In this document: positions 46,891-57,212 of the stretch, piece by piece
How positions within the stretch are numbered: position 1 is the stretch's first letter
Layout: each line of letters begins with the position of its first letter
Source: Streptomyces sp. NBC_00440
GTDB taxonomy: Bacteria; Actinomycetota; Actinomycetes; Streptomycetales; Streptomycetaceae
Reading direction: 5' to 3'
Assembly (NCBI RefSeq): GCF_036014215.1
Contig: NZ_CP107921.1
Coordinates: forward strand, 4,588,501-4,652,500
DNA length: 64,000 nt
The notes under the pieces: generated by a model
The model's database searches: none
Told to the model about the DNA's origin: nothing
What the model saw: only the letters and a program-made list of their open reading frames with translations
Program-made: the position numbers and the translations under genes

Positions 46891-46923
46891 CCAGCCGGAA
46901 ACATCAAGTCCTGGCGGGCGAAT

Positions 46924-46977
46924 TCAAGCCCCCCTCCTGGGGGAGCTTGAGGAGCGGGGTCCGGGGGCGGAGCCCCG
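46924..46977. repeat. Two GC-rich hairpins between convergent genes (REP-like)
   Basis: The first has arms TCAAGC (46924-46929) and GCTTGA (46945-46950). The second has CGGGGTCCG (46955-46963) pairing with CGGAGCCCCG (46968-46977) with one bulge. They sit between the convergent secreted-protein and disA genes, may terminate both, and resemble GC hairpins elsewhere in the window. Confidence 0.65.
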
Positions 46978-47012
46978 AAAAGGCCCGCACCCCACCCACC
47001 CCGGGCCACTGC

Positions 47013-48164
47013 CTAGACGTACCGCTCCAGAATCGACGACTCCGCGAGCCGCGAAAGGCCTTCCCGGACGCTACGGGCCCGCGCCTCCCCGACGCCGTCC
47101 ACCGCCTGCAGATCATCCACGCTGGCGGCGAGCAGCTTCTGCAGCCCGCCGAAGTGCTCCACCAGCCGTTCGATGATCGCCCCCGGCAGCCTCGGCACCT
47201 TGGCCAGCAGCCGGAACCCGCGCGGCGACACCGCCGAGTCGAGCGTCTCCGGGGAGCCGCTGTACCCCAGCGCCCTTGCCACCACGGGCAGTTCGAGCAG
47301 CTCCGTGTGGCTGAGCGTGTTGAGGTCGACCAGCGCCTCGGCGACCGTACGCGAACGCTGGGGGCCCCTCCCGGAGGCAGCTCTGGGGGAGGTGGGCTCC
47401 GGCACGTAGTCCCTGACCACCAGCTCCCGCTCCGGCTCGACCCCCGCGATCAGCTCGTCCAGCTGGAGGGAGAGCAGTCGGCCGTCGGTGCCCAGCTCCA
47501 CCACGTACTCGGCGATCTCGGTGGCGATCCGCCGGACCATCTCAAGACGCTGCGCGACAGCCGTCACGTCCCGGACCGTCACCAGGTCCTCGATCTCCAG
47601 GGCGGAGAGCGTGCCCGCCACCTCGTCCAGCCGGAGCTTGTACCGCTCCAGCGTGGCCAGGGCCTGGTTGGCGCGGGACAGGATCGCCGCCGACTCCTCC
47701 AGGACCCGGCGCTCCCCGTCCACGTACAGCGCGATCAGGTGCATCGACTGCGATACGGAGACGACGGGGAAGCCGCACTGCTTGGAGACCCGGTCCGCCG
47801 TGCGATGGCGGGTGCCGGTCTCCTCGGTGGGGATCGACGCGTCCGGGACGAGCTGGACGCCGGCCCGGAGAATCTTGGTCAGATCCTTGTCGAGGATCAG
47901 CGCGCCGTCGAGCTTGCACAGCTCCCGCAGGCGGGTCGCGGCGAACTCCACGTCCATGACGAAACCGCCGGTGCACATCGCTTCGACGCTCTTGTCCATG
48001 CCCAGGACGATCAGGCCGCCGGTGTTCCCGCGGAGGATCCGCTCCAGGCCGTCGCGCAGAGCGGTACCGGGCGCGACAGCGCTCAGCGTGGCACGCATCA
48101 GCGCTTCATTGCCGGACGAGCTCCCGCCGGATCTCCCGGGTGCTGCTCGGTCATTGGCTGCCAC
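47013..48164 (-). CDS. disA: Diadenylate cyclase DisA (c-di-AMP synthase)
   Basis: DisA makes cyclic di-AMP from two ATP and scans DNA for branched structures. The 383-aa protein has catalytic DGA (residues 86-88) and RHR (119-121), the central helical spine and the C-terminal helix-hairpin-helix domain ([22 protein letters not shown]). Residues 259-270 ([12 protein letters not shown]) form an unexpected insertion in the linker, encoded by a palindromic repeat. GGAGG precedes the GTG. It follows radA by 56 nt on the same strand; RadA and DisA are known partners in Bacillus. Confidence 0.95.
   Translation of the reverse strand: MAANDRAAPGRSGGSSSGNEALMRATLSAVAPGTALRDGLERILRGNTGGLIVLGMDKSVEAMCTGGFVMDVEFAATRLRELCKLDGALILDKDLTKILRAGVQLVPDASIPTEETGTRHRTADRVSKQCGFPVVSVSQSMHLIALYVDGERRVLEESAAILSRANQALATLERYKLRLDEVAGTLSALEIEDLVTVRDVTAVAQRLEMVRRIATEIAEYVVELGTDGRLLSLQLDELIAGVEPERELVVRDYVPEPTSPRAASGRGPQRSRTVAEALVDLNTLSHTELLELPVVARALGYSGSPETLDSAVSPRGFRLLAKVPRLPGAIIERLVEHFGGLQKLLAASVDDLQAVDGVGEARARSVREGLSRLAESSILERYV
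47355..47396. repeat. REP-like palindromic element inserted in frame in disA
   Basis: A GC-rich imperfect palindrome (CCTCCC at 47367-47372, GGGAGG at 47387-47392) resembles the intergenic repeats of Streptomyces. It supplies about 11-12 extra codons in the linker between the DisA spine and DNA-binding domain. Confidence 0.6.
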
Positions 48165-48220
48165 TGCACTCCTCCGGCTCGTACGGACAGGCGAGACCAG
48201 GGCAAAGTCTACCGGCGCAC

Positions 48221-49618
48221 TCACTCGTCCTGGGGCGCGCGGGCCCTTGAACGGCGCGGAAGGGCCCGCAGCGCGTCCCCCATGTCCGCCACTTCGATGA
48301 CCTTCATCCCTGCGGGGACCTTCCCCGGATCGGTCGGTACGAGGGCGTGGGTGAAGCCGAGACGGTGGGCCTCGGCAAGCCTGCGCTGGACGCCGGTGAC
48401 CCTCCTGACCTCGCCCGCGAGACCCACTTCGCCGATCGCCACCAGGTTCTTCGGGAGCGGGACGTCGCTGGCGGCGGAGGCCAGGGCGAGCGCGACGGCC
48501 AGGTCGGCGGCCGGTTCGGTGAGCTTCACGCCGCCGACCGTCGCCGTGTAGATGTCGCGCTTGCCGAGCGCGCTGATCCTGCCGCGCTGTTCGAGGACGG
48601 CGAGCATCATCGAGACCCGGGAGGTCTCAAGACCGGAGGTGGTGCGCCGGGGTGAGGGGATCTGTGAGTCGACCGTGAGCGCCTGGACCTCGGCGACCAG
48701 GGGGCGCTTGCCCTCCAGGGTGACCGTCAGACAGGTCCCGGGCACCGGTTCGTCACGGCGCGTCAGGAACAGCCCGCTCGGGTCGGCGAGCCCGGTGATG
48801 CCCTCGTCGTGCAGCTCGAAGCAGCCGACCTCGTCGGTGGCCCCGTATCTGTTCTTGACGCCGCGGACCAGCCGCAGCCGGGCGTGCCGGTCGCCCTCGA
48901 AGGACAGCACGACGTCCACCAGGTGCTCAAGGAGCCGGGGCCCGGCGATGGCGCCGTCCTTCGTGACGTGCCCGACGAGCAGCGTGGACATCCCGCGCTC
49001 CTTGGATGCGCGGATCAGCGCGCCCGCCACCTCGCGCACCTGCGCCATACCGCCCGGCGCACCGTCCAGTTCGGATGAGGCCACCGTCTGTACGGAGTCC
49101 AGGACCAGCAGGGACGGCTTCACCGCGTCGAGGTGGCCGAGCACCGCGGCGAGGTCGGTCTCGGCGGCCAGATAGAGGTGGTCATTGATCGCGTGGATCC
49201 GGTCGGCGCGCAGCCTGACCTGGCTCGCGGACTCCTCGGCCGTCACATAGAGCGTGCGGTGGTCGGAGCCGGCGGCCTTCGCCGCGACGTCGAGCAGCAG
49301 CGTGGACTTGCCGACGCCCGGCTCGCCCGCGAGCAGCACGACCGCGCCGGGCACCAGACCGCCGCCGAGCACCCGGTCCAGCTCGTTGACCCCGGTCGAA
49401 CGGGCCGTCGCCGTCCGGCTGTCGACCTGGCCGATGGGGACGGCGGCGCTGCTGACCGGACCGGCCGCGGTCGTCCGCACGGCGGGCCCGCCGCCCTGCT
49501 CCTCGACCGTCCCCCACGTCTGGCACTCGGGGCAGCGGCCCAGCCACTTGGCCGTCGTGTACCCGCATTCGGTGCAGCGGTAGGACGGCCGTTCTCTGGT
49601 CTTCGCACGGGTGGCCAT
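48221..49618 (-). CDS. radA: DNA repair protein RadA (Sms)
   Basis: RadA is a RecA-like ATPase that promotes branch migration during recombination. The 465-aa protein has the zinc finger C15-x2-C18...C29-x2-C32, Walker [10 protein letters not shown], the RadA-specific [11 protein letters not shown] motif and a C-terminal Lon-like domain ([15 protein letters not shown]). The ATG starts [19 protein letters not shown], as expected. It is transcribed leftward ahead of disA. Confidence 0.96.
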   Translation of the reverse strand: MATRAKTRERPSYRCTECGYTTAKWLGRCPECQTWGTVEEQGGGPAVRTTAAGPVSSAAVPIGQVDSRTATARSTGVNELDRVLGGGLVPGAVVLLAGEPGVGKSTLLLDVAAKAAGSDHRTLYVTAEESASQVRLRADRIHAINDHLYLAAETDLAAVLGHLDAVKPSLLVLDSVQTVASSELDGAPGGMAQVREVAGALIRASKERGMSTLLVGHVTKDGAIAGPRLLEHLVDVVLSFEGDRHARLRLVRGVKNRYGATDEVGCFELHDEGITGLADPSGLFLTRRDEPVPGTCLTVTLEGKRPLVAEVQALTVDSQIPSPRRTTSGLETSRVSMMLAVLEQRGRISALGKRDIYTATVGGVKLTEPAADLAVALALASAASDVPLPKNLVAIGEVGLAGEVRRVTGVQRRLAEAHRLGFTHALVPTDPGKVPAGMKVIEVADMGDALRALPRRSRARAPQDE

Positions 49619-49801
49619 GGCGCCACCGTAACCGGCCGCACCGACAGTGGCCGTACGCCTCATGGGCACCGGGCGAGGGGCCGGGAGCCAGCTGCCGGAA
49701 TCCGGGATTCCTGTCCCCTTTTGAGGGATACGTTCACCCGTAAGGATTAAATGCCCTCAAGAGGTGCTAGGAGGCGGCTATTACCGGCCTACCGTCGCCG
49801 G

Positions 49802-51514
49802 GTGACGAGCAGCAGGCTGGAGAACCCCACACACACCACCGGCGCACACCGGGCGCACCGGCGCGCCCCCCACCCGGCGGAACAGCGGCCGCCGGTCCGT
49901 TACGAGGCATATCTGGACGGTCTTTTCACCTACTGCCTCTCCGTTCTGTGCGACCACACGGAGGCCACCGCCGTACTCGGCGAGGTGCTCGCCGTCTCGG
50001 AACGCCAGTTCAGCCGCTGCCCCTCGGGCGAACAGAGCCGCCGGGCCTGGCTGTACGCCCTCGCGCGCTGGGCCTGTCTGCGCAAGCTCGCCGAGCGGAA
50101 GCGGCTGCGTCCCGGCGCACACACCGGGCGCACGCCGGAGCCCAAGCCCGCGCCCGCGCCCGAGCAGCCAGGAGCTGCCGAGGCCGCCGAGCGGCAGCGC
50201 CGCGATCTCGCCACTCTTGCCTGGCCCGAGGCCGCCGGCACCACCCCCGAGCAGCGCGAGGCGCTGGAACTCGCGGTACGCCACGGCCTCGGCCCGCGCG
50301 AAGTCGCCGCCGTGCTCGGCCTGGAGCACGCGGCTGCCCGCGAGCTGCTGGCCGCCGGAGCCTGCGAGGTGGAGCGGACCCGCGCGGCACTCGCCGTCGT
50401 CGAGACCGGCAACTGCCCGAGCGTCGCCCGGCTCACCGGCGACAACCGGGTCCTGCTCTCCACGGCGCTCCGCCGCGAACTCGTCCGGCACGTGGACGAC
50501 TGCCCGCGCTGCCGCCGGGTCGCCGAGCGGGCCGGAGCGACGGGCCCCTGGCCCGGCTCCACCGTCACACCGGCCACCCCGGCGGCCCTGCCGCTCGTCG
50601 TGGCGGAACGATCCGCCGCGTACACGGCGATGCTGCACGCCCCCCGTGGCCACGCCCCGCGCTTCGGCCGCACGGGCTTCCCGCTGGACCCGAAGGACCG
50701 GGCCGCCCGCCGCGACCGGCTGCGCTCGCGCGCCGTGACGACCACCGTCGTCGCGACGGTCGTCGCCGCCCCGGTGCTGGCCCTGTGGGTGGCGTACCGC
50801 CACGCTCCCTCCACCGGCGAGGGGCACGGCGGTTCGGTGACATCGAGCGAGGCCGACGGGCCGGGCGGCAACGGCGCGAGCCCGTACGACCACTACGAGA
50901 ACGCGGGCAACGCCCGCACCCAGCACACCCCGTTCGCCGACGACGGCAGTTCGCCGGACGTGTCCGTCGAGGTCATCAGCCCGGACGCGGCGGACCAGAA
51001 GGCGGGTGACGGCTCACTGGCCGCCGGCGGCCTCACCGTCGCGGCCCGCGCGTCCGGCGGACGCACCTCGATCACCCTGACCAACGGCGGCGACCGCCCC
51101 CTCTCCTGGTCGGCCACCAGGAGCGCGCCGTGGCTCTACCTCAGCAGCTCGTCGGGCGTCCTGTCGCCGGGCGGCTCGATCACGATCCGGGTGTACGTGG
51201 ACCACCGCAGCGAACCGTCGGGCGCCTGGTCGGCCCGGATCGCCCTGGACCCGTCGGGCGCCGTCGTGTCGATCCACGGGTACGGCCGGGGCGACGGAAA
51301 CCACGGCCGGGGCCACGGCCATGGGCACGGTCACCACGGCCACGGCAGCCCGACCCCGTCGAACGGTCCGTCCTCGGGACCGGCCCCTTCGGGCCGCCCG
51401 ACGCCCACGCCGACACCGACCTCTTCGGCCCCGACGCCCAGCCCCACCCCGACCGTCTCGGACTCCCCGACGACAGCACCGCCGTCGACCCCGGGCACAC
51501 CTTCAGCGTCGTAA
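49802..51514 (+). CDS. Membrane protein fusing ECF-sigma-like, zinc-finger anti-sigma-like and BACON domains
   Basis: The order of parts in this 570-aa protein is unusual. Residues about 33-100 resemble ECF sigma region 2 (YLDGLFTYCLSVLCDHTEA, RAWLYALARWACLRKL). Residues about 150-196 resemble region 4 (QREALELAVRHGLGPREVAAVLGL). H230, C234 and C237 (RHVDDCPRC) look like a zinc-finger anti-sigma site. A membrane helix is at about 311-331. Residues 405-495 form a BACON-like beta domain, followed by a His/Gly and a Pro/Thr tail outside the cell. It may be a one-piece signalling protein with a degenerate sigma part. Function unproven. Confidence 0.75.
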   Translation: MTSSRLENPTHTTGAHRAHRRAPHPAEQRPPVRYEAYLDGLFTYCLSVLCDHTEATAVLGEVLAVSERQFSRCPSGEQSRRAWLYALARWACLRKLAERKRLRPGAHTGRTPEPKPAPAPEQPGAAEAAERQRRDLATLAWPEAAGTTPEQREALELAVRHGLGPREVAAVLGLEHAAARELLAAGACEVERTRAALAVVETGNCPSVARLTGDNRVLLSTALRRELVRHVDDCPRCRRVAERAGATGPWPGSTVTPATPAALPLVVAERSAAYTAMLHAPRGHAPRFGRTGFPLDPKDRAARRDRLRSRAVTTTVVATVVAAPVLALWVAYRHAPSTGEGHGGSVTSSEADGPGGNGASPYDHYENAGNARTQHTPFADDGSSPDVSVEVISPDAADQKAGDGSLAAGGLTVAARASGGRTSITLTNGGDRPLSWSATRSAPWLYLSSSSGVLSPGGSITIRVYVDHRSEPSGAWSARIALDPSGAVVSIHGYGRGDGNHGRGHGHGHGHHGHGSPTPSNGPSSGPAPSGRPTPTPTPTSSAPTPSPTPTVSDSPTTAPPSTPGTPSAS

Positions 51515-51527
51515 CGGGAAAGCCGCC

Positions 51528-51660
51528 ACGAGAGACCCGTAACGAGAGACCCGTAACGAGAAAGCCGTACCCGGAAACCAGCGGTCCGGCCGCTCTGGAA
51601 ACCAGGACCGGCCGGAAACCAGGACCGGCCGCGAACCAGGGCCGGCCCGCGAACCAGCCC
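51528..51660 (+). repeat. Two adjacent tandem repeats in an intergenic gap
   Basis: Three 14-bp units ACGAGAGACCCGTA (51528-51569, last unit diverged) are followed by four 17-bp units GGAAACCAGGACCGGCC (51597-51660, two identical and two diverged). They fill the gap between the BACON protein gene and the convergent cysteine-cluster gene. Confidence 0.9.
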
Positions 51661-51680
51661 TGGCTCGGACGCTGCCGGTC

Positions 51681-52526
51681 CTACCGAGGGTCGGCCGGGT
51701 GCGGGGCCATCGGGAGCAGCGCCGCGACCCGCTCCTCGCACAGCTCCACCAGGCGGTCGTACGCCGGTGCGCCCATCAGCTCGATCAGCTCCGGCCGGTA
51801 CGTCACATAGACCGGGTCACCCGCGCCGTGCGCGGACGTCGCCGACGTGCACCACCAGTGCAGGTCGTGGCCGCCGGGACCCCAGCCGCGCCGGTCGTAC
51901 TCGCCGATGGAGATCTGCAGCACCCGCGAATCGTCGGGCCGCTCGATCCAGTCGTACGTCCGGCGGACCGGCAGCTGCCAGCAGACGTCCGGCTTCGTCT
52001 CCAGCGGTTCCTTGCCCTCCCGCAGCGCCAGGATGTGCAGCGAGCACCCCGCGCCGCCCGCGAACCCGGGCCGGTTCTGGAAGATGCAGGAACCCTCCCA
52101 GCGCCGTGTCTGGCGCTCCCCGTCCTCGTCGAGCTGGACCCACCCCGTCTCCGTACCGACGTCGTGGAACTGCCAGAGGTCCGGCGTGAGCCGTTCCACA
52201 TGACCGGCCACCCGCTGCTCGTCCTCCTCGTCCGAGAAGTGCGCCCCCAGCGTGCAGCAGCCGTCGTCGGCGCGGCCCGCCTCGATGCCCTGGCAGCCGC
52301 TGCCGAAAATGCAGGTCCACCGCGAGGTGAGCCAGGTCAGGTCGCAGCGGAAGACCTGTTCGTCATCGGCGGGGTCCGGGAATTCGACCCAGGCCCGGGC
52401 GAAGTCCAGACCCTGCTCGTCATTGACGCGCTCGTCACTATTGCGCTCGTCGCTACTCTTCTGGGCACTCTTCGGCTTCGGCTGCTTGGTGGCTTTGCCC
52501 GGCTTCGCCTTTTTCGTCTTTGGCAC
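51681..52526 (-). CDS. Hypothetical cysteine-cluster protein
   Basis: The 281-aa protein has a Lys/Pro/Ser-rich N-terminus, then a cysteine cluster reading [11 protein letters not shown]...[16 protein letters not shown] and further Cys in [20 protein letters not shown] and DVCWQLPV. The CC-x2-GA-x-(F/L)-xxEE pattern resembles DUF3109 or YkgJ-type metal or Fe-S cysteine clusters, an identification I hold loosely. The GTG start has TACGCT 6 nt upstream and no ribosome-binding site, suggesting leaderless expression from a promoter divergent with the phosphatase gene. Confidence 0.7.
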   Translation of the reverse strand: MPKTKKAKPGKATKQPKPKSAQKSSDERNSDERVNDEQGLDFARAWVEFPDPADDEQVFRCDLTWLTSRWTCIFGSGCQGIEAGRADDGCCTLGAHFSDEEDEQRVAGHVERLTPDLWQFHDVGTETGWVQLDEDGERQTRRWEGSCIFQNRPGFAGGAGCSLHILALREGKEPLETKPDVCWQLPVRRTYDWIERPDDSRVLQISIGEYDRRGWGPGGHDLHWWCTSATSAHGAGDPVYVTYRPELIELMGAPAYDRLVELCEERVAALLPMAPHPADPR

Positions 52527-52614
52527 GCACCCAGCGTACGGGGACAGTGCGGGGACACCGCCCCCATCAGCCCGGACAGCCACCCGCTTGCCCGCGCCCA
52601 GTAGCGTTCCGTCC

Positions 52615-53547
52615 ATGAGACTCGGAGTCCTCGACGTCGGTTCGAACACGGTCCACCTGCTGGTGGTCGACGCCCACCCCGGCGCCCGACCGCTGCCCGC
52701 GCACTCGCACAAGGTGGGGCTGCGCCTGGCCGAACTGCTCGACAGCGAGGGAGCGATCGGCCCCGAGGGCATAGACCGGCTGGTCGCCACCGTCAACGAC
52801 GCGCTCCAGGCCGCCGAGGACAAGGGCGCCGAGAGCGTCCTGTCGTTCGCGACCTCCGCCGTGCGCGAGGCGACCAACGCCGACCACGTCCTCACCCGGG
52901 TGCGCGACGAGACCGGCGTCGACCTCCAGGTCCTCACCGGCGCCGACGAGGCCCGGCTCACCTTCCTCGCGGCCCGCCGCTGGTTCGGCTGGTCCGCTGG
53001 CCGGCTGCTGCTGCTCGACATCGGCGGCGGCTCCCTCGAAATCGCGTACGGCATCGACGAGGACCCCGACGCGGCCGTCTCGCTGCCGCTCGGCGCCGGC
53101 CGGCTGACCCACGCCTGGCTGCCGGACGACTCACCCGACCCGCAGGACGTCAGGGCGCTGCGCCGCCATGTCCGCGCGGAGATCGCCAGGACCGTCGGGG
53201 AGTTCACCCGCTTCGGCAGGCCGGACCGGGTGGTCGCGACCTCCAAGACCTTCAAGCAGCTGTCGCGCATCGCGGGCGCCGCGCGCTCCGGCGACGGCCC
53301 GTACGTGCCGCGCGGACTGAGTCGTAAGTCACTTGAGGACTGGGTCCCCAAGCTCGCCGCGATGACCTCGGCGGAGCGCGCCCGGCTGCCCGGGGTCTCC
53401 GCCGACCGCGCCCCCCAGCTCCTCGCCGGAGCGCTGGTCGCGGAGGGTGCGATGGACCTGCTCGGGGTCGAGGAGCTGGAGGTCTGCCCCTGGGCGCTGC
53501 GCGAGGGCGTCATCCTGCGCCGCCTCGACCACCTGCCGGTCAGGTAG
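52615..53547 (+). CDS. Ppx/GppA-family exopolyphosphatase
   Basis: The 310-aa ASKHA-fold protein has the phosphate-1 loop [17 protein letters not shown], the [10 protein letters not shown] segment, [14 protein letters not shown] and the C-terminal region with [15 protein letters not shown]. It would hydrolyse polyphosphate or pppGpp. It is shorter than E. coli Ppx because the HD-like C-terminal domain is absent, as in the short actinobacterial enzymes. TAGCGT lies 7 nt before the ATG. It is followed by a sugar-isomerase gene. Confidence 0.9.
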   Translation: MRLGVLDVGSNTVHLLVVDAHPGARPLPAHSHKVGLRLAELLDSEGAIGPEGIDRLVATVNDALQAAEDKGAESVLSFATSAVREATNADHVLTRVRDETGVDLQVLTGADEARLTFLAARRWFGWSAGRLLLLDIGGGSLEIAYGIDEDPDAAVSLPLGAGRLTHAWLPDDSPDPQDVRALRRHVRAEIARTVGEFTRFGRPDRVVATSKTFKQLSRIAGAARSGDGPYVPRGLSRKSLEDWVPKLAAMTSAERARLPGVSADRAPQLLAGALVAEGAMDLLGVEELEVCPWALREGVILRRLDHLPVR

Positions 53548-53613
53548 GACCTCGTCCCGATCCGCCCGGGATCCGGACGAAGGTCCCCGGGCGCGGCCCG
53601 TACGCTGTCTTCC

Positions 53614-54432
53614 GTGGCAGAACCAGTGGTGCGCATCCCGGATGCGAAGGTCGCGCTGTCCACGGCATCCGTGTATCCGGAGTCGACGGCGACGGCCTTC
53701 GAGATCGCCGCGCGCCTCGGCTACGACGGCGTCGAGGTCATGGTGTGGACGGACCCCGTCAGCCAGGACATCGAGGCGCTGCGCAGACTCTCCGACCACT
53801 ACCGGATGCCGGTCCTCGCCGTACACGCGCCGTGTCTGCTGATCACCCAGCGGGTCTGGTCCACCGACCCCTGGACCAAACTCCAGCGCGCCAGGTCGGC
53901 CGCCGAGCGGCTCGGGGCCTCCACCGTCGTCGTCCACCCGCCCTTCCGCTGGCAGCGCTCGTACGCCCGTGACTTCGTCGACGGGATCTGGCGGATGGCG
54001 GACGAGACCGATGTGCGGTTCGCCGTGGAGAACATGTACCCGTGGCGCTACCGGGACCGCGAGATGCTCGCGTACGCCCCCGACTGGGACGTCACCAGCG
54101 ACGACTACCGCCACTTCACGGCCGACCTCTCGCACACGGCGACCGCCCGTACCGACGCGATGGCGATGATCGGCCGGATGGGCCCGCGGCTGGCCCATGT
54201 GCACCTCGCGGACGGCCGGGGCTCCGGCAAGGACGAGCACCTGGTGCCGGGCCGCGGCACACAGCCCTGCGCCGAGCTGCTCGAAGGGCTCGCGGGCAGC
54301 GGCTTCGACGGCCATGTCGTCATCGAGGTCAACACCCGCCGCGCGATGTCCACGGCGGAGCGCGAGGCCGACCTGGCGGAGGCCCTCGCCTTCACCCGCC
54401 TCCACCTGGCGACCCGGGTCCGCCACCCATGA
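53614..54432 (+). CDS. Sugar phosphate isomerase/epimerase (AP endonuclease 2-like TIM barrel)
   Basis: The 272-aa protein has the xylose-isomerase-like barrel pattern: [71 protein letters not shown] and [11 protein letters not shown]. His, Glu and Asp residues along these strands would bind a metal. The substrate is not predictable. TACGCT lies 7 nt before the GTG, suggesting a leaderless mRNA. Its stop overlaps the TetR ATG by ATGA, so the two are co-expressed. Confidence 0.88.
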   Translation: MAEPVVRIPDAKVALSTASVYPESTATAFEIAARLGYDGVEVMVWTDPVSQDIEALRRLSDHYRMPVLAVHAPCLLITQRVWSTDPWTKLQRARSAAERLGASTVVVHPPFRWQRSYARDFVDGIWRMADETDVRFAVENMYPWRYRDREMLAYAPDWDVTSDDYRHFTADLSHTATARTDAMAMIGRMGPRLAHVHLADGRGSGKDEHLVPGRGTQPCAELLEGLAGSGFDGHVVIEVNTRRAMSTAEREADLAEALAFTRLHLATRVRHP

Positions 54433-55106
54433 CACCCCGGCCCGGCCCGGCCGGCGGCGACAGCGGCGCCCCCACCGGCGCCGAGTCCGCCCCCGCGCCC
54501 GGTCCCGCCCCCGCGCGTCGCAGGGGCCGCCCGCCGCGTGACCGGGCGGCCGAGGGCGGCGGTGCGCGGGAACGCATCCTGGAGTCGGCCCGCAGGGAGT
54601 TCTCCGAGCGGGGGTACGACAAGACCTCCGTACGCGCCATCGCGAAGGCGGCGGGGGTCGACCCGGCGCTCGTCCACCACTACTTCGGTACGAAGGACGA
54701 GGTCTTCGAGGCGGCGATCGAGGTCACCATGGAGCCCGTCCAGCTCGTGACCTCGCTGCTCGAAGCGGGCCCCGACGGCATCGGTGAGCGGCTGGCCCGC
54801 TCCTTCCTCGGCGCCTGGGAGAACCCGGCGACCCGCACCCCGCTGCTGGCGATCATCCGCTCGGCACTGACGCACGAGGCGGCGGGGAAGGTACTGCGCG
54901 GCTTCGTGTTCCAGCGCGTACTCGGCCGGGTGGCGGCGGACCTCGACGTACCGGACCCGCAGTTCCGGGCGGAGCTGGCGGCCTCGCACATGATCGGCAT
55001 CGCGATGATGCGGTACGTGATCGAGGTGGAGCCGATGGCGTCGGCCGAGGTGGACGACATCGTGGCGATGGTCGCCCCGACGCTGCAGAGGTACCTGACG
55101 GAGTGA
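54429..55106 (+). CDS. TetR-family regulator with Pro/Arg-rich N-terminal extension
   Basis: Residues 1-48 of this 225-aa protein are low-complexity Pro/Ala/Gly with the basic stretch [10 protein letters not shown], similar to an AT-hook. The helix-turn-helix follows ([47 protein letters not shown]). The C-terminal domain is of the type seen in many Streptomyces TetR proteins ([30 protein letters not shown]). It overlaps the isomerase gene by 4 nt. Confidence 0.9.
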   Translation: MTPRPGPAGGDSGAPTGAESAPAPGPAPARRRGRPPRDRAAEGGGARERILESARREFSERGYDKTSVRAIAKAAGVDPALVHHYFGTKDEVFEAAIEVTMEPVQLVTSLLEAGPDGIGERLARSFLGAWENPATRTPLLAIIRSALTHEAAGKVLRGFVFQRVLGRVAADLDVPDPQFRAELAASHMIGIAMMRYVIEVEPMASAEVDDIVAMVAPTLQRYLTE

Positions 55107-55247
55107 GGCCGCGGGCGGCCCGTGGCAGGCTCCTCCCGCCCCGTGAACCGTCCCCCCGTCCGTCCCGTAATCCGGACGAGGCGTCCGGATCTTGGAGGGC
55201 AGGCGTACGCTCGACGGCAGTCACATCTGCCTAAGGAGCGAGCCACG

Positions 55248-57098
55248 ATGCCCGAGCTGAGGTCCCGCACAGTCACCCACGGCCGCAACATGGCGGGCGC
55301 CCGTGCCCTCATGCGAGCCTCGGGCGTAGCGAGCGAGGACATCGGCAAGCCGATCATCGCGGTCGCCAACTCGTTCACCGAGTTCGTCCCGGGCCACACC
55401 CACCTCCAGCCGGTCGGCCGGATCGTCTCCGAGGCGATCAAGGCGGCGGGCGCGGTGCCCCGCGAGTTCAACACGATCGCCGTGGACGACGGCATCGCGA
55501 TGGGCCACGGCGGGATGCTCTACAGCCTGCCCTCGCGCGACCTGATCGCGGACAGCGTCGAGTACATGGTCGAGGCACACTGCGCGGACGCCCTGATCTG
55601 CATCTCCAACTGCGACAAGATCACCCCGGGCATGCTGATGGCCGCCATGCGCCTCAACATCCCCACGGTCTTCGTCTCCGGCGGCCCGATGGAGGCCGGC
55701 AAGGCGACCCTGGTCGACGGCACGGTCCGCAAGCTCGACCTGATCAACGCCATCAGCGACGCGGTCGACGAGAACGTCTCGGACGAGGACATCCTCCGTA
55801 TCGAGGAGAACGCCTGCCCCACCTGCGGCAGCTGCTCGGGCATGTTCACGGCCAACTCGATGAACTGCCTGACCGAGGCCCTCGGCCTGGCGCTCCCCGG
55901 CAACGGCTCGGTGCTCGCCACCCACACCGCCCGCAAGGCGCTGTACGAGAACGCGGGCCGCACGGTCGTGGAGATCGCCAAGCGCTACTACGAGCAGGAC
56001 GACGAGACCGTCCTGCCGCGCGCCATCGGCACCCGCGCCGCCTTCGACAACGCGATGGCGCTCGACATCTCCATGGGCGGCTCGACCAACACGATCCTGC
56101 ACCTCCTCGCCGCCGCACAGGAGGCCGAACTGCCGTACGGCCTGGCCGAGATGGACGAGGTCTCGCGCCGCGTCCCGTGTCTGTCCAAGGTCGCGCCGAA
56201 CGTCGCCCCCGGCGGCACGTACTACATGGAGGACGTGCACCGCGCCGGCGGCATCCCCGCCATCCTCGGTGAGCTGTACCGGGGCGGGATGCTCAACGAG
56301 GACGTGCACTCGGTCCACTCGCCGTCGCTGGCCGACTGGCTGAAGACCTGGGACGTGCGCGGCGGCTCCCCGTCGGCCGAGGCGGTCGAGCTGTGGCACG
56401 CGGCCCCCGGCTGTGTCCGCTCCGCCGAGGCCTTCTCGCAGTCCGAGCGCTGGGACACCCTCGACACGGACGCGGCCGGCGGCTGCATCCGTGACGTCGA
56501 GCATGCGTACTCCAAGGACGGCGGCCTCGCGGTCCTCAAGGGCAACCTGGCCGTGGACGGCTGCGTCGTGAAGACGGCCGGCGTCGACGAGTCGATCTGG
56601 ACCTTCGAGGGCCCGGCCGTGGTCTGCGAGTCCCAGGAGGAGGCCGTCGACAAGATCCTCCGCAAGGAGATCACCGCGGGCGACGTCGTCGTCATCCGCT
56701 ACGAGGGCCCCAGGGGCGGCCCCGGTATGCAGGAGATGCTCTACCCGACGTCCTTCCTGAAGGGCCGCGGCCTCGGCAAGGTCTGCGCCCTGGTCACCGA
56801 CGGCCGCTTCTCCGGCGGTACATCGGGCCTGTCGATCGGACACGCCTCGCCCGAGGCGGCAGCGGGCGGCACCATCGCGCTCGTCGAGGACGGCGACCGC
56901 ATCCGCATCGCCATCCCGGACCGCTCCATCGAGCTGCTGGTCTCCGACGAGGAGCTGGCGACCCGCCGCGCCGCACTGAACGGCGTGTACGCCCCGAAGA
57001 ACCGCGAACGCAAGGTCTCGCAGGCGCTGAAGGCGTACGCGGCGATGGCGACCAGCGCCGACCGCGGCGCCGTGAGGGACGTCTCGAAGCTCGGCTGA
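55248..57098 (+). CDS. ilvD: Dihydroxy-acid dehydratase
   Basis: IlvD dehydrates 2,3-dihydroxy-isovalerate and -methylvalerate in valine, isoleucine and leucine synthesis, and feeds pantothenate. The 616-aa protein has the iron-sulfur cysteines in [12 protein letters not shown] (C122) and [19 protein letters not shown] (C190-C196), and the C-terminal [20 protein letters not shown]. Length equals the E. coli enzyme. The ATG has AAGGAG upstream. A long hairpin follows the gene. Confidence 0.97.
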   Translation: MPELRSRTVTHGRNMAGARALMRASGVASEDIGKPIIAVANSFTEFVPGHTHLQPVGRIVSEAIKAAGAVPREFNTIAVDDGIAMGHGGMLYSLPSRDLIADSVEYMVEAHCADALICISNCDKITPGMLMAAMRLNIPTVFVSGGPMEAGKATLVDGTVRKLDLINAISDAVDENVSDEDILRIEENACPTCGSCSGMFTANSMNCLTEALGLALPGNGSVLATHTARKALYENAGRTVVEIAKRYYEQDDETVLPRAIGTRAAFDNAMALDISMGGSTNTILHLLAAAQEAELPYGLAEMDEVSRRVPCLSKVAPNVAPGGTYYMEDVHRAGGIPAILGELYRGGMLNEDVHSVHSPSLADWLKTWDVRGGSPSAEAVELWHAAPGCVRSAEAFSQSERWDTLDTDAAGGCIRDVEHAYSKDGGLAVLKGNLAVDGCVVKTAGVDESIWTFEGPAVVCESQEEAVDKILRKEITAGDVVVIRYEGPRGGPGMQEMLYPTSFLKGRGLGKVCALVTDGRFSGGTSGLSIGHASPEAAAGGTIALVEDGDRIRIAIPDRSIELLVSDEELATRRAALNGVYAPKNRERKVSQALKAYAAMATSADRGAVRDVSKLG

Positions 57099-57119
57099 CC
57101 CGCCGCACCGACCCGCCTG

Positions 57120-57165
57120 CCGGCCCGGACCCACACCTTTTCGTCACTGTGTGTGTCCGGGCCGG
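57120..57165 (+). terminator. Hairpin after ilvD
   Basis: CCGGCCCGGAC (57120-57130) pairs with GTCCGGGCCGG (57155-57165), extended by CACAC/GTGTG. There is no T-run outside the stem. It lies between ilvD and the secreted-protein gene. Confidence 0.6.
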
Positions 57166-57212
57166 TGCGTTACGCTGCCCCCTTCCCTGCCTTGGTCACC
57201 ATTGGGGGCACC

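Noticed and set aside
55221..57134. 637-codon open frame opposite ilvD
   Set aside because: Same reason: a shadow of a highly conserved gene, with no recognisable domain.
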